Translations under genes and position numbers: made by a program
In this document: one piece after another, positions 39,617 through 48,931 of the stretch
How the letters are laid out: every line of letters begins with the position of its first letter
Position numbering within the stretch: position 1 is the first letter of the stretch
From: Bacteriovoracaceae bacterium
Lineage (GTDB): Bacteria > Bdellovibrionota > Bacteriovoracia > Bacteriovoracales > Bacteriovoracaceae
NCBI GenBank assembly: GCA_024711325.1
Contig: JANJTC010000005.1
Span: 310,001-374,000 of the forward strand
DNA length: 64,000 nucleotides
Direction: 5' to 3'
The notes under the pieces: generated by a model
What the model was told of the DNA's origin: nothing
The model's input: only the letters and a program-made list of their open reading frames with translations
The model's database searches: none

Positions 39617-40891
39617 ATGTACCAAAGAAAATTAATGCAAAAACAGATTGAATTGAGTGGGGTCCGACTGGGAGACAGCTGCAGCATTTTTCCTGCTCAG
39701 GGAAGGAAGAAAGCTTTTACCTTGAATCGTCACTGCATTGATCTGATTTCCTCTCATTATCGGCCGGATGATTTGTCCTTGAGCTACATCGAGCTTCCCA
39801 ATACAGATGTTGGTCACTTTCATTACCGCCTGGAGCTTGACCAGGCGAAAACGGAAGGACGCTTTGTCTTAAAAACCATAAAGGGGAATGCTTTTTGGTT
39901 AAATGGTTCCGCCGCCAGAGAGGCCTATATTGAAAGGCTGGACCGATTATTTATTGATGATAACAAAGTGAATTTTGATCCGTTTGATTTGAAAGAGATT
40001 TTGAATCGTCATTTTGATCACCCAGTTTTGATGGAACAAAATCTTGTTGCTTCAAATTTAAAGATTCTTATTCAAGGAGAAACTGGTACAGGTAAAACTC
40101 ATCTGGCGCGTAAAATTCATGAGAAAAGTGGGAGGATTGGGGAATTTGTAGCTGTTAATCTTTCTTCTTTTAATTCTCAGTTAATTGAGTCAGAGCTCTT
40201 TGGGCATAAAAAAGGAGCTTTCACCGGGGCAGTACAGGAAAAATGGGGAGCTTTTAGAGCTGCTGAAAATGGAACCCTTTTTTTAGATGAGATTGATTCT
40301 TTGCCCATGGATCTTCAAACGAAGCTTCTTACTTTTCTCGATAATAATAAATTTCGCCGAGTGGGTGAGACAAAAGAAAGTAGCATTAACGCCCGACTGA
40401 TTTTTGCTTCTGGGAAACCACTGGAAGCATTGGTTCAGCAAGGTAGTTTTCGAAGAGATTTTTACTTTAGATTAAAGTCTGGGCATACGATTGATTTAGG
40501 TTCTCTTCGTAATGATGTTTTTAAAATCAGGGATGCTTGTCAGTATTATTCTCTTAAAAATGACATCGTGTTATCCCGGCGCCTGACCGAGTTTTATGAA
40601 ACCCTGGCATGGCCCGGTAATTTAAGACAGCTTTTTGGACATCTGGATAAAAAGAAAATTCTTTCCCGATCAATCAAACTCGACTTTGATAAACTGGATG
40701 AAGAGCTGCTTCTACAGAGCTCTGATCTCATGAGTCTTGCAGGAACAGCTGAATTGATTTCAATGAAAGAATTTAAGGAAGACTATGTTAAGAAAGCTGT
40801 TAATTTATGTGAAGGAAATATCTCTTTGACTGCAAAAAAGCTGCATGTGACAGAGAAAACAATTAAAACAATCTTAAGTAGTATTAGTTAG
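39617..40891 (+). CDS. sigma-54-dependent transcriptional activator, FHA-like N-terminus
   Basis: 424 residues; AAAGGGAGTTCAGAT precedes the ATG. The AAA+ core has Walker A GETGTGKT (154-161), the sigma-54 contact loop GAFTGA (200-205), Walker B LFLDEID (221-227), and a C-terminal Fis-type HTH (EGNISLTAKKLHVTEKTIK). There is no receiver domain. Residues about 55-120 look like a divergent FHA fold (HFHYRLE, FVLKTIKGNAFWLNG, LFIDDNKVNF). FHA-bHLH-type regulators of this form respond to Ser/Thr phosphorylation, but the FHA call is tentative. Targets are unknown; it converges on the FliL-like gene with an 8-base overlap. Confidence 0.9.
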   Translation: MYQRKLMQKQIELSGVRLGDSCSIFPAQGRKKAFTLNRHCIDLISSHYRPDDLSLSYIELPNTDVGHFHYRLELDQAKTEGRFVLKTIKGNAFWLNGSAAREAYIERLDRLFIDDNKVNFDPFDLKEILNRHFDHPVLMEQNLVASNLKILIQGETGTGKTHLARKIHEKSGRIGEFVAVNLSSFNSQLIESELFGHKKGAFTGAVQEKWGAFRAAENGTLFLDEIDSLPMDLQTKLLTFLDNNKFRRVGETKESSINARLIFASGKPLEALVQQGSFRRDFYFRLKSGHTIDLGSLRNDVFKIRDACQYYSLKNDIVLSRRLTEFYETLAWPGNLRQLFGHLDKKKILSRSIKLDFDKLDEELLLQSSDLMSLAGTAELISMKEFKEDYVKKAVNLCEGNISLTAKKLHVTEKTIKTILSSIS

Positions 40892-41729
40892 CGAGAATGT
40901 AGGTGATTTTGAGTTCAATCACATGTCCATCAATGGCATTGGTTTTAAGGAAATCATTAATTTCTCTCATGAGCTTATCACGGATGATATCCTTACCTTC
41001 CGCATTCAGTGGAAAGGAAGCCACGGACGGCTCTAACTGCATGAGAAGGTAATCACGTAAGTAAGAATCACTCTTTTCCAGGTATAATCGGCTATTGCGG
41101 TTGGATAAAGTCGCAGTGAAGTCTATATCAATTGAACGTATTTCATTTACTTCTGCCACATAAACGGGAAGACGGAAATTAGTTAAGTCAAAATGACGTT
41201 TTTCTTCTTTATAATAATCAGGTCGTTCATAGTGAATCTCTTCGGCACTTGCCGGAGTACGATTTTTTTCAGAGTGACTGCCTATCATCCTCTGACCTGA
41301 AAAGCCGATGCCTAGAACAGCAAGAAAAGATCCAGCAGTAAAAGTCATAAGGAGCAGCGATTGACCAGGCGTGAGTCCTTGCAACCACTGACTGAACATC
41401 AAAAAAGGCGTAAGTAGAAGTTTCTTAAACACTCCAGTCTGCTTAGCTTTACCCAGCTGATATTGAGTCATTGCTTTTTGGTAAGTCTCACTTAAGGCCG
41501 CTTTAAAATTAAAACTAGCAATGGCCTTTTTAAGGACTCCAATAAGATTTAGTAAAAAAGGAATTGATTTGGCCGGCAAGCTTTTAACTTGTTCAATCAG
41601 CCGCCCATACCAAAGAGATATTTTTCTAAAAAATATCCGGATAGGCATAGGCACAGCTTTCAGCATCAGCTCACCGAGCTTGATCAGAAGAAAGTTAATG
41701 GCATTTTCAAGTTTAGAAAATAAGTTCAT
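40884..41729 (-). CDS. FliL-like membrane protein with long N-terminal extension
   Basis: 281 residues. The C-terminal about 90 residues fit the FliL periplasmic domain (IDIDFTATLSNRNSRLYLEK, then DKLMREINDFL and the closing ITYILAN strand). One membrane helix lies at about 125-150 (SLLLMTFTAGSFLAVLGIGF). Before it are about 120 helical, basic residues with repeated amphipathic segments, unusual because FliL proteins normally start just before the helix. FliL is a stator-associated flagellar protein. No flagellar gene adjoins it, so a motor or other envelope role is inferred only from the fold. Confidence 0.6.
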   Translation of the reverse strand: MNLFSKLENAINFLLIKLGELMLKAVPMPIRIFFRKISLWYGRLIEQVKSLPAKSIPFLLNLIGVLKKAIASFNFKAALSETYQKAMTQYQLGKAKQTGVFKKLLLTPFLMFSQWLQGLTPGQSLLLMTFTAGSFLAVLGIGFSGQRMIGSHSEKNRTPASAEEIHYERPDYYKEEKRHFDLTNFRLPVYVAEVNEIRSIDIDFTATLSNRNSRLYLEKSDSYLRDYLLMQLEPSVASFPLNAEGKDIIRDKLMREINDFLKTNAIDGHVIELKITYILAN

Positions 41730-41877
41730 CAGACTTCTTTTCGGTCATTTATCCGGACAAATGAATAAAAAGCTCTCTAGTCAGGAATAAGGAAAAAATT
41801 TCCCTTAAGTCTAGAGACTTACGCCTGGAAGAAGACCTTCCGATGAGGCTTTTGACGATGGAGCAAAGGAAGGTTTT

Positions 41878-42513
41878 ATGTCACATCGACTTATCATATT
41901 GTCGTTTCTTTTAATATTACCTATGAGCTGTACCCAGTTTCAAACCGGTAGAACCTATCTGACCGAAATGGAACATGATGATTCTCGCTTTTTTAATCCT
42001 TCAGAAGATTTCCCTATCATGGCCGGTGACTCAGGACGTACCTGGAATACTGAAGAGGAACAACGGGCCCGTACTCCGGCCTCCAAGGAAGAGTATTCAC
42101 AAGATCGAATTGCCCGCTTATTGCGGCAAGAGTTAAGGGAGCTTGAAGGGATACAGTCAGAAAGAAGCCTTCAGTTTTATGACGAGCATAAGCACCAACT
42201 TCGTACTGTTTCTGAAAAAATTTATTTTCTAAAACTACCTCCTTACGAACGTCGTGATTATTTAATAGGGCGTGGCTTCATTGCTGAGCCTAAAGGACAG
42301 TTAGCAACTGCCAATGAACGGATGTTTGCCATTGAAAAACAAGACATCATGATGGGCATGACTAAAGATGATGTCCTGGGATCTTGGGGAAAACCCCTTC
42401 AGGTAGAGGTTGCCGGGAATCCGAGGAATGAGAATGAAAGATGGCTTTATCGTATGAATGGCGCATCAAAGTACATCTACTTTGAGTCTGGCGAAGTCCA
42501 GGGCTGGGAATAA
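41878..42513 (+). CDS. lipoprotein with SmpA/BamE-like C-terminal segment
   Basis: 211 residues, AAGGAAGG upstream of the ATG. The lipoprotein signal ends LPMSC (Cys18). The middle is charged and helical. The C-terminal about 60 residues resemble the SmpA/BamE fold (the MGMTKDDVLGSWGKP helix-turn, then ERWLYR and YIYFESGEVQGW strands). BamE is part of the outer-membrane protein assembly complex, but this protein is longer and otherwise different, so it is only a fold relative. Confidence 0.7.
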   Translation: MSHRLIILSFLLILPMSCTQFQTGRTYLTEMEHDDSRFFNPSEDFPIMAGDSGRTWNTEEEQRARTPASKEEYSQDRIARLLRQELRELEGIQSERSLQFYDEHKHQLRTVSEKIYFLKLPPYERRDYLIGRGFIAEPKGQLATANERMFAIEKQDIMMGMTKDDVLGSWGKPLQVEVAGNPRNENERWLYRMNGASKYIYFESGEVQGWE

Positions 42514-42546
42514 GCACTAGTTTTCAGGTATTTAGCGGTCCACGGT

Positions 42547-42573
42547 GAGAGGAAATTCGTGCAATTTCCTCTC
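42547..42573. terminator. hairpin between lipoprotein and accA
   Basis: Perfect 11-bp inverted repeat GAGAGGAAATT / AATTTCCTCTC with a 5-base loop, 34 bases after the lipoprotein stop. No T tract follows, so terminator function is uncertain; an mRNA-stability or attenuation role is possible. Confidence 0.4.
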
Positions 42574-42637
42574 GTTCAAGGTAATTTAACTCCACATTTT
42601 CAAGTCTTAAATATCAACTAGAGCCCCGAGGGTTTTG

Positions 42638-43618
42638 ATGGATTTTACATTAGAGTTCGAACGTCCGGTTTCTGAATTAGAAAATCAGATTCGTGAATTA
42701 AAACAGGCCTCAAATCAAAACATCGACATTTCTCATGAGATCGAGGCCCTCCAGGCCAAAGTCAATCGCATGCTGGATGAGATCTATACAAAACTTTCGC
42801 CTTGGCAGCGGACTCAATTGTCTCGTCATCAGCTTCGTCCTCATGCTTTGGATTACATTGAGAAAATTGTAACCGACTTTCATGAAGTTCATGGAGACCG
42901 ACGTTTTTCAGATGATCCTTCCATGATCACAGGTTTTGGTTTCATCGGTGGTAAAAAAGTTGCCGTGATTGGAATTGAAAAAGGCCGTAAGACGCAGGAA
43001 AAAATTAAACGCAATTTTGGGATGGCCAATCCTGAGGGCTACAGAAAAGCTCTTCGGGTGATGCAGCTGGCTTCTCAGTTTCAGATTCCGGTTGTGACTT
43101 TTGTTGATACTCCAGGCGCTTATCCAGGAATTGGCGCCGAAGAGCGCGGTCAGGCACTTGCCATTGCAGAAAATCTCGAAGAGATGTTCAATATCAAATC
43201 TCCAATTATCTCAATCGTCATTGGTGAAGGCGGTTCCGGCGGTGCTTTAGGTATTGCCGTTGCCGATAGAGTCTTCATGATGGAGTACTCAGTTTACTCT
43301 GTGATTTCTCCTGAATCATGCGCTTCCATTCTTTGGTCTGATCCTAAGATGGCAGAAACTGCGGCCAACTCACTTCAGCTTTCTCCTAATAAGGCCCTAG
43401 AGCTCAAAGTCATTGATGGCATCATTAAAGAGCCTGCCGGTGGAGCTCACAGGCATCCTGAGAAAGCAGTAGAACTGGTTAAGGAAGCTATTTTATCCAG
43501 CCTTGAAGGCCTTCAGAAAGAAGACCTCGATGTGGTGATGCAGAAACGTTTTGAAAAGTTTCGTCAGATGGGAAACCTCACTCTGACAATTGATAACTCT
43601 GACGAAGTGAAAGGTTAA
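42638..43618 (+). CDS. accA: acetyl-CoA carboxylase carboxyltransferase subunit alpha
   Basis: 326 residues from ATG 42638 with GAGGG upstream; a TTG at 42635 is not needed. It carries the alpha half of the carboxyltransferase that moves CO2 from biotin to acetyl-CoA, the first step of fatty acid synthesis. Marks: the helical N-terminal region (LENQIRELKQ), DDPSMITGFG, VVTFVDTPGAYPG and GEGGSGGALGIAV. It is first of four closely spaced genes (gaps of 1, 3 and 2 bases) with yicC, gmk and rel, so probably one operon. Confidence 0.96.
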   Translation: MDFTLEFERPVSELENQIRELKQASNQNIDISHEIEALQAKVNRMLDEIYTKLSPWQRTQLSRHQLRPHALDYIEKIVTDFHEVHGDRRFSDDPSMITGFGFIGGKKVAVIGIEKGRKTQEKIKRNFGMANPEGYRKALRVMQLASQFQIPVVTFVDTPGAYPGIGAEERGQALAIAENLEEMFNIKSPIISIVIGEGGSGGALGIAVADRVFMMEYSVYSVISPESCASILWSDPKMAETAANSLQLSPNKALELKVIDGIIKEPAGGAHRHPEKAVELVKEAILSSLEGLQKEDLDVVMQKRFEKFRQMGNLTLTIDNSDEVKG

Positions 43619-43619
43619 G

Positions 43620-44495
43620 ATGAGCGTTTATTCAATGACAGGCTTTGGTAAAGGTGAGGCAGTTGGCCCAAACTTTACTATCACTACAGAAATTAAAACT
43701 GTGAATAACCGTTTTAAAGATTTTAAATTTAGAATGAGTTCTTTGTTCAATGCTCTTGAGCTTGATCTCAGATCGAAACTAGAACAGGATTTCCGTCGGG
43801 GAAGTTTTGAAGTCAGCGTTACTTATAAGAGGAATGAAAAAGCGATTACTGAGTTTCAAATTGATCCAAAAAAAGTGGAAGCTTATTTGAATCTTATGAA
43901 ACCTATCTTTGAGAAAAACCAGATTCCCTTTCAGGTTAGTCCGACTGAGTTTTTAAGAAATGATTTTAATAAAGATGAAGATGACCAAAAAGATAAAGAG
44001 CTCGAACCTCTGGCCGTGGCATCATTTGAGAAAGCGGTAGAAGCACTTAAAATTTCCCGCTCTCATGAAGGTCAGAAGCTCGTTGATAAACTCCATGAAC
44101 ATCTGGCCATTTATGAAACTTGTCTTGGTCATGTTGAGGTTCTTAAGGCCCAGTATCCGGAAATGATGAAAGACAAGCTCACCAGTAAGTTGAACGAGAA
44201 ATTAAAAGATATCAAAATCGATGAATCCCGCTTTCTTCAGGAAGTAGTGTACTACCTCGAAAAACTGGAAATAGACGAGGAAATCAATCGGGCAAAGATT
44301 CATCTTATCAAACTCAAAACTGTTCTTAAGTCTTCGGGCGAGATTGGTCGTCAAATCGACTTCCTTTTGCAGGAATTAGGGCGTGAAACCAATACCATGG
44401 GATCAAAATCTGCCCATCCAGAAATTTCCTCAAATGTTGTTGAGATGAAAGTACAATTAGAGAAGATACGCGAACAGGCCCTAAATTTGGAATAA
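43620..44495 (+). CDS. yicC: YicC-family endoribonuclease
   Basis: 291 residues, typical for YicC. It opens with the family signature SMTGFGKGE and ends with the conserved helical block beginning FLLQELGRETNTMGSKS. Recent work describes YicC proteins as single-strand endoribonucleases. It lies one base after accA and 3 bases before gmk; yicC-gmk linkage is common in bacteria. Confidence 0.94.
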   Translation: MSVYSMTGFGKGEAVGPNFTITTEIKTVNNRFKDFKFRMSSLFNALELDLRSKLEQDFRRGSFEVSVTYKRNEKAITEFQIDPKKVEAYLNLMKPIFEKNQIPFQVSPTEFLRNDFNKDEDDQKDKELEPLAVASFEKAVEALKISRSHEGQKLVDKLHEHLAIYETCLGHVEVLKAQYPEMMKDKLTSKLNEKLKDIKIDESRFLQEVVYYLEKLEIDEEINRAKIHLIKLKTVLKSSGEIGRQIDFLLQELGRETNTMGSKSAHPEISSNVVEMKVQLEKIREQALNLE

Positions 44496-44498
44496 ACC

Positions 44499-45059
44499 AT
44501 GTCTGGCACTATGATCGTTATCTGTGCCCCTTCCGGTACGGGTAAATCGACATTATTAAATCGGCTTAAGGCCGATATCCCTGACCTAGTATGGTCAGTC
44601 TCATGTACGACCCGTCCTATAAGGAACGGCGAAACACATGGTAAGGATTATTATTTCATTAAGCGGGAAACTTTTGAAAAGCAAATTGCTGATGATGAAT
44701 TCATTGAATATGCCAAAGTTCATTCTAACTATTACGGAACTTCTAAACGTTTCGTGAACGAAGGTCTGGCACAAGGCTGGAATATGCTGTTTGATCTGGA
44801 TGTCCAAGGTGCTGATGCCATGAAACGTATTTATGGTGATGATGCCCAGGTGATATTCATTGAACCTCCTTCCATTGAAGAACTGGAGAAACGTCTTTTG
44901 GCACGTGGAACTGATTCCAAAGAGGTCATTGCTGAACGAATCAGTAATGCCCGCCGTGAATTAGAGCAAAAAGAAAAATATGACCATCTCATTTTGAATG
45001 ATGATGTGGATCGTGCCTATCAGAAACTTAAGGCCGTTGTTGAAAGGATTTTAAAATAG
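44499..45059 (+). CDS. gmk: guanylate kinase
   Basis: 186 residues. It phosphorylates GMP to GDP with ATP. The P-loop APSGTGKSTLLNRL, the GMP-binding SCTTRPIRNGETHGKDYYFI and the LDVQGADAM segment are all present. It sits in the accA-yicC-gmk-rel operon, so GTP supply and the (p)ppGpp enzyme are encoded side by side. Confidence 0.96.
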   Translation: MSGTMIVICAPSGTGKSTLLNRLKADIPDLVWSVSCTTRPIRNGETHGKDYYFIKRETFEKQIADDEFIEYAKVHSNYYGTSKRFVNEGLAQGWNMLFDLDVQGADAMKRIYGDDAQVIFIEPPSIEELEKRLLARGTDSKEVIAERISNARRELEQKEKYDHLILNDDVDRAYQKLKAVVERILK

Positions 45060-45061
45060 CT

Positions 45062-47263
45062 ATGTTCGCGGAACGGATCGATTTTACACATGAAGCAAAT
45101 CTAACGGTTGATGAACTCGTTAAAAGGGCAGAAGTTTTACTGCCTGACACTGATTTATCAATACTTCGTAAATGTTATGAGTTCGCTGAAAAAATGCACG
45201 CAGGTGTTAAGCGTTCATCTGGTGAACCCTATATCATTCATCCACTGAATGTTGCTGCGACTTTGATCAAACTTAAAATGGATCTGGATTCCATCATGGC
45301 CGGTCTGTTACATGACACTGTAGAAGATTGTGATGTCTCTCCGGAAGATATCGCCAAGATGTTCGGGCAAAGTGTTGCTCAGATCGTGGTCGGCTGTACC
45401 AAAATTTCCAAGATTAAGTTTAAAACAAAAGAAGAATCCCAGGCCGAGAACTTCCGGAAGATGGTTGTGGCCATGGCCCAGGATCTTCGTGTCATCATCG
45501 TGAAGCTCTCGGATCGCATGCATAACATGCGTACTCTGCAATATATGACTAAAGAAAAGCAGCAGGCCAAAGCCCAGGAGACCCTGGATATCTACGTGCC
45601 ACTGGCTTCACGTCTTGGGATTAACTCAGTTAAGGCCGATCTCGAAGATCTATGCCTGCGCTATATCCACCCTGATATCTACTATCGTCTCGCTGAAAAA
45701 ATCGCGATGAAAAAACGCGAACGCGAATCTTACATTGAAGAGACTCTGGGTCTCGTGGAAGAAAAAATGCTTGAGTACTCGGTAGTGGGTGAAGTCACCG
45801 GACGACCGAAGCACTTCTTTTCTATTTATCGAAAAATGCAGCAACGGGATGTGGACTTTGAACAGATCCAGGATCTCCTGGCCTTTCGTATTCTGGTGAA
45901 CAACATAACTGAATGTTATAAAGTGCTGGGGATCATTCACTCAGCCTTCACCCCGGTACCAGGCCGCTTTAAAGATTATATTGCCATTCCTAAGGTCAAT
46001 AATTATCAGTCACTGCATACCACGGTCATTGGGCCTAAGGCCGAACGAATTGAAATTCAGATACGTACTTTTGAAATGCATGAAGTGGCCGAACGTGGAG
46101 TGGCCGCTCACTGGAAATATAAAGAAAGGAATAAGGCAGACGCCACTTCCAAGCTAAAGTGGGTTGAAGAACTCATGGAATTTAACCAGAATGTCACGAG
46201 TTCATCTGAATTCATGGATGTGGTTAAAAATGACCTGGATGTTGGAGGCGTGTTTATTTTCACCCCGACCGGTGATGTAAAAGAACTTCGTTATGGTGCA
46301 ACTCCTCTGGATTTTGCTTACGCCGTCCATACTGAAGTAGGTAATAAAACGGTAGGTGCCAAAGTTAATGGAAAAATGGTGCCGCTAAAGTACCGTCTTA
46401 AGTCCGGTGATACGGTTGAGATTTTGACTTCCAAAACTCAGACTCCATCTAAAGATTGGCTTAAAATCTGCAAGACCTCTCGGGCCATCACTAAAATTCG
46501 TCAGTATTTGATGAAAATTGAACGTGATGAGCATAGAAATATTGGAGAAGAGATTTTAGAAAAGGCCCTCAAGAAGTTTGAAACCTCTATCAAGCATTTA
46601 GATAAAAAACATGAATTCCGGGCCCTGCTGGAGAAGTACCACTATAAAAACATGGAAGAGCTTTTTGTAAATATTGGCTCAAACCATCTTCCTATTAAGG
46701 AAGTTCTGATTGGAATACCATCCATTAGTTTCTCTGAAACTGATGAGATCGACTTTAAAGAAGAAGATAAGGAACTTGAAAGCTTTTATAAGCGGACTCA
46801 AAAGACTGCCAGAAAGAGCACTAGCAATGATAATGCTGTGATCGTAGATGGGCTGGATGATATTCTGGTTAAGATGGGTCGTTGTTGTAATCCGATTCCA
46901 GGAGATCCCATTACCGGTATCATAACCCGAGGCAGGGGGATTACTGTCCATGCCATAGGATGTAACCGGATAATTGAAATCGAAAACTCCCGTCACGTGC
47001 AAGTGGAGTGGAATAAGCACTATACTTTCAGTCATCCAGTGAATATCAAGGTTACGACTCACGATAAACCGGGAATTTTGTCTAAAATCTCCAAATCAAT
47101 CAATAATGCCGGCATCAATATTCGTTCTGCTATTGCCAGATCAATGCCTGACCAAAAAGGTAACTTTATCTTCGAGGTTGAGGTTAAAGATTATTCTGAG
47201 CTCCTTCGGACAATCAGTGCCATTGAGCAGATGGAAGAAGTCATTAGTGTGAACCGCGCTTAA
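45062..47263 (+). CDS. rel: RelA/SpoT-type bifunctional (p)ppGpp synthetase/hydrolase
   Basis: 733 residues. Domains in order: HD hydrolase (HPLNVAATL, LLHDTVEDCD; about 45-200), synthetase (RPKHFFSIYRKMQQR, and YQSLHTTV; about 235-350), TGS (FIFTPTGDVKEL; about 395-455), a helical/zinc region with CCNPIPGD, and an ACT domain at the end (VTTHDKPGILSKISKSI). Both the HD and synthetase residues look intact, so it should make and degrade (p)ppGpp. It ends the accA operon; rpoZ, often found between gmk and spoT, is absent here. Confidence 0.95.
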   Translation: MFAERIDFTHEANLTVDELVKRAEVLLPDTDLSILRKCYEFAEKMHAGVKRSSGEPYIIHPLNVAATLIKLKMDLDSIMAGLLHDTVEDCDVSPEDIAKMFGQSVAQIVVGCTKISKIKFKTKEESQAENFRKMVVAMAQDLRVIIVKLSDRMHNMRTLQYMTKEKQQAKAQETLDIYVPLASRLGINSVKADLEDLCLRYIHPDIYYRLAEKIAMKKRERESYIEETLGLVEEKMLEYSVVGEVTGRPKHFFSIYRKMQQRDVDFEQIQDLLAFRILVNNITECYKVLGIIHSAFTPVPGRFKDYIAIPKVNNYQSLHTTVIGPKAERIEIQIRTFEMHEVAERGVAAHWKYKERNKADATSKLKWVEELMEFNQNVTSSSEFMDVVKNDLDVGGVFIFTPTGDVKELRYGATPLDFAYAVHTEVGNKTVGAKVNGKMVPLKYRLKSGDTVEILTSKTQTPSKDWLKICKTSRAITKIRQYLMKIERDEHRNIGEEILEKALKKFETSIKHLDKKHEFRALLEKYHYKNMEELFVNIGSNHLPIKEVLIGIPSISFSETDEIDFKEEDKELESFYKRTQKTARKSTSNDNAVIVDGLDDILVKMGRCCNPIPGDPITGIITRGRGITVHAIGCNRIIEIENSRHVQVEWNKHYTFSHPVNIKVTTHDKPGILSKISKSINNAGINIRSAIARSMPDQKGNFIFEVEVKDYSELLRTISAIEQMEEVISVNRA

Positions 47264-47273
47264 AGTTTAATTT

Positions 47274-47303
47274 TTGACAATAGTTGATAGCGGGAAGCAT
47301 AAT
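47274..47303 (+). promoter_or_regulatory. predicted promoter, possibly leaderless transcript
   Basis: TTGACA at 47274-47279, 18-base spacer, CATAAT at 47298-47303, six bases, then ATG at 47310. No well-placed Shine-Dalgarno lies upstream (GGGAAG is about 14 bases away). Confidence 0.45.
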
Positions 47304-47309
47304 TATTCT

Positions 47310-48119
47310 ATGAATAAATTAATCCTCTTTGCTCTCTTGTTATCTGCTCCTTCTTTTGCCCAGGTTCTCATGATGGAATCCCCTGAGGTAGAAAAGAAAT
47401 ACAATCCCTATGAAAGCCACTTTATTACCTATTTCGGTTTTGAAGGTTTGAAGTATGAAGTTCCTTTTAATTTCAGAGGTGCTCGTCAAACCTTCTCGCC
47501 AAGAGATCAGGAACTTTGGGGTGGGCGAATCGGCATTGGAGAAGAAATTTATCTGGGTGGCGGGATCACCACAACAACCAAAGTGGAAGGCTATTATGTG
47601 GGAACGCTTTTTTCACGAGTGGTTAATGGCGGTCCTGAGGATGACAGTGTCGACTTTGCTTTCACCAAAAGAACCGGCCAGGTTTATGGTATAGATGCAT
47701 CTCAGGCCCTGGGTTTTATTTTTGATATGAAAACCAAGAATCCGTTTCTAGAGGAATGGAGTTACCTCACTGTAGAGCCATATGTCGAGATAGGTATTGG
47801 CTTTGCTTCGGCCTATAATCGATTGAATTATAATTATGATACCGGAAGTACCCCAACAGCGGCCCAGGAAGCCTATCGACTTAGAGTAACTGATCAGATC
47901 ATTAACTCTAAAATAGGAGCAGGAATTAACTTCACTTCAAGTGAGGGGTATTTCTTTTTCATGAAGGCCACTGTCAATAAATTCGACATTCCTAAAAGAA
48001 AGAGTGTAGGTTTTTCACAGCCCAACGGTCAGCCTATTGAATTGATAGATATTACTGACAAAACTGTTAAAATGGACCCAACCATGACATACGCCATCGG
48101 CGGGGGCTATAAGTTTTGA
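47310..48119 (+). CDS. predicted outer-membrane beta-barrel protein
   Basis: 269 residues from ATG 47310, which opens a signal peptide (cleavage near SFAQ); a TTG frame to 47274 is not used. The body alternates short aromatic-bordered strands (HFITYFGFEGLKYEVPF, LGGGITTTTKVEGYYVG) and ends in Tyr-Lys-Phe, typical of outer-membrane barrels. No family named. A well-spaced promoter lies directly upstream. It overlaps the next gene as TTGA, so the barrel and the following lipoprotein are coupled. Confidence 0.65.
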   Translation: MNKLILFALLLSAPSFAQVLMMESPEVEKKYNPYESHFITYFGFEGLKYEVPFNFRGARQTFSPRDQELWGGRIGIGEEIYLGGGITTTTKVEGYYVGTLFSRVVNGGPEDDSVDFAFTKRTGQVYGIDASQALGFIFDMKTKNPFLEEWSYLTVEPYVEIGIGFASAYNRLNYNYDTGSTPTAAQEAYRLRVTDQIINSKIGAGINFTSSEGYFFFMKATVNKFDIPKRKSVGFSQPNGQPIELIDITDKTVKMDPTMTYAIGGGYKF

Positions 48120-48931
48120 AAAATACCATTCTCATCGCTTTTATTCTTCTCTTAACAGTTGCCTGTAAGCAGGAAGAAATAAATGGCTACGACTCACTCA
48201 CCGAGCAAGAGCGTGAGAACATCCGTGCCCGTGGAACCAAGCTTTGTGAAGATCAAGCAACTCCCATTTTCAATCGATTTAAAACAGAATCTAATAAATC
48301 ATTTACCAGCTCAGCTTTTTCAAGAGGTAAGGTTTTTACTTACGAATTTAAAGAAGGCGAAACTGTTGTTAAGACTGTGGAATTAAAAGTCTGGAAGCAG
48401 ACGGCCGATGCAGTCTATTTTATCGTTTCAGATTCAAAAGCAGCTTTTGATTATTTTCTAAGAGTACTCAAATCAGACAATGAAAAGATCATCAGTGATC
48501 TTCAGGTTGCTCATTGTTCTCGACCGGTCATTTATACTTCTAGTGTTGGGACCAATGGACCATTAACCATTGTAAATGATTATGAACTGCCTAAGGCCCC
48601 GAATGATGAGGTTTATAAGGATACTTACACTCTATCTTTTGGAACTCTGGCCTATCTGGGATCTTTCAATATTTCGCGGAATTTAAAAGTTCAAGACAGT
48701 GAAGATCGACCTGTTGGAACTACCAAGAATTATACGACGACTCCGAAAAATAGCACAGTTACTTTCACTTCTGAAGATTGGAGTGATTCAAATCTGTACT
48801 CTCAAAACTTTTGTTCATTAGATTCCACTGAGGCGTATCGTTTCTCAAAACAGAGGAATGTTGAAGGCTTTAAAATTGATTTGAATGATTGTTTAACTGC
48901 TGAACCGACTGGTTGGAATCTGGATATTTAA
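48116..48931 (+). CDS. lipoprotein, partner of the beta-barrel
   Basis: 271 residues starting with TTG at 48116, overlapping the barrel stop; a lipobox TVAC (Cys17) follows a proper hydrophobic core. The mature part is beta-rich with few Cys (AHCSRP, NFCSLD, NDCLTA). I do not recognise it. Co-translation with the barrel suggests they work together in the outer membrane. It is convergent with the DUF218 gene, overlapping by 4 bases. Confidence 0.62.
   Translation: MKNTILIAFILLLTVACKQEEINGYDSLTEQERENIRARGTKLCEDQATPIFNRFKTESNKSFTSSAFSRGKVFTYEFKEGETVVKTVELKVWKQTADAVYFIVSDSKAAFDYFLRVLKSDNEKIISDLQVAHCSRPVIYTSSVGTNGPLTIVNDYELPKAPNDEVYKDTYTLSFGTLAYLGSFNISRNLKVQDSEDRPVGTTKNYTTTPKNSTVTFTSEDWSDSNLYSQNFCSLDSTEAYRFSKQRNVEGFKIDLNDCLTAEPTGWNLDI

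Noticed and set aside
45060-45062. Missing rpoZ between gmk and rel as a sign of deletion
   Set aside because: Gene order varies widely between phyla; the 2-base gap shows nothing was recently lost.
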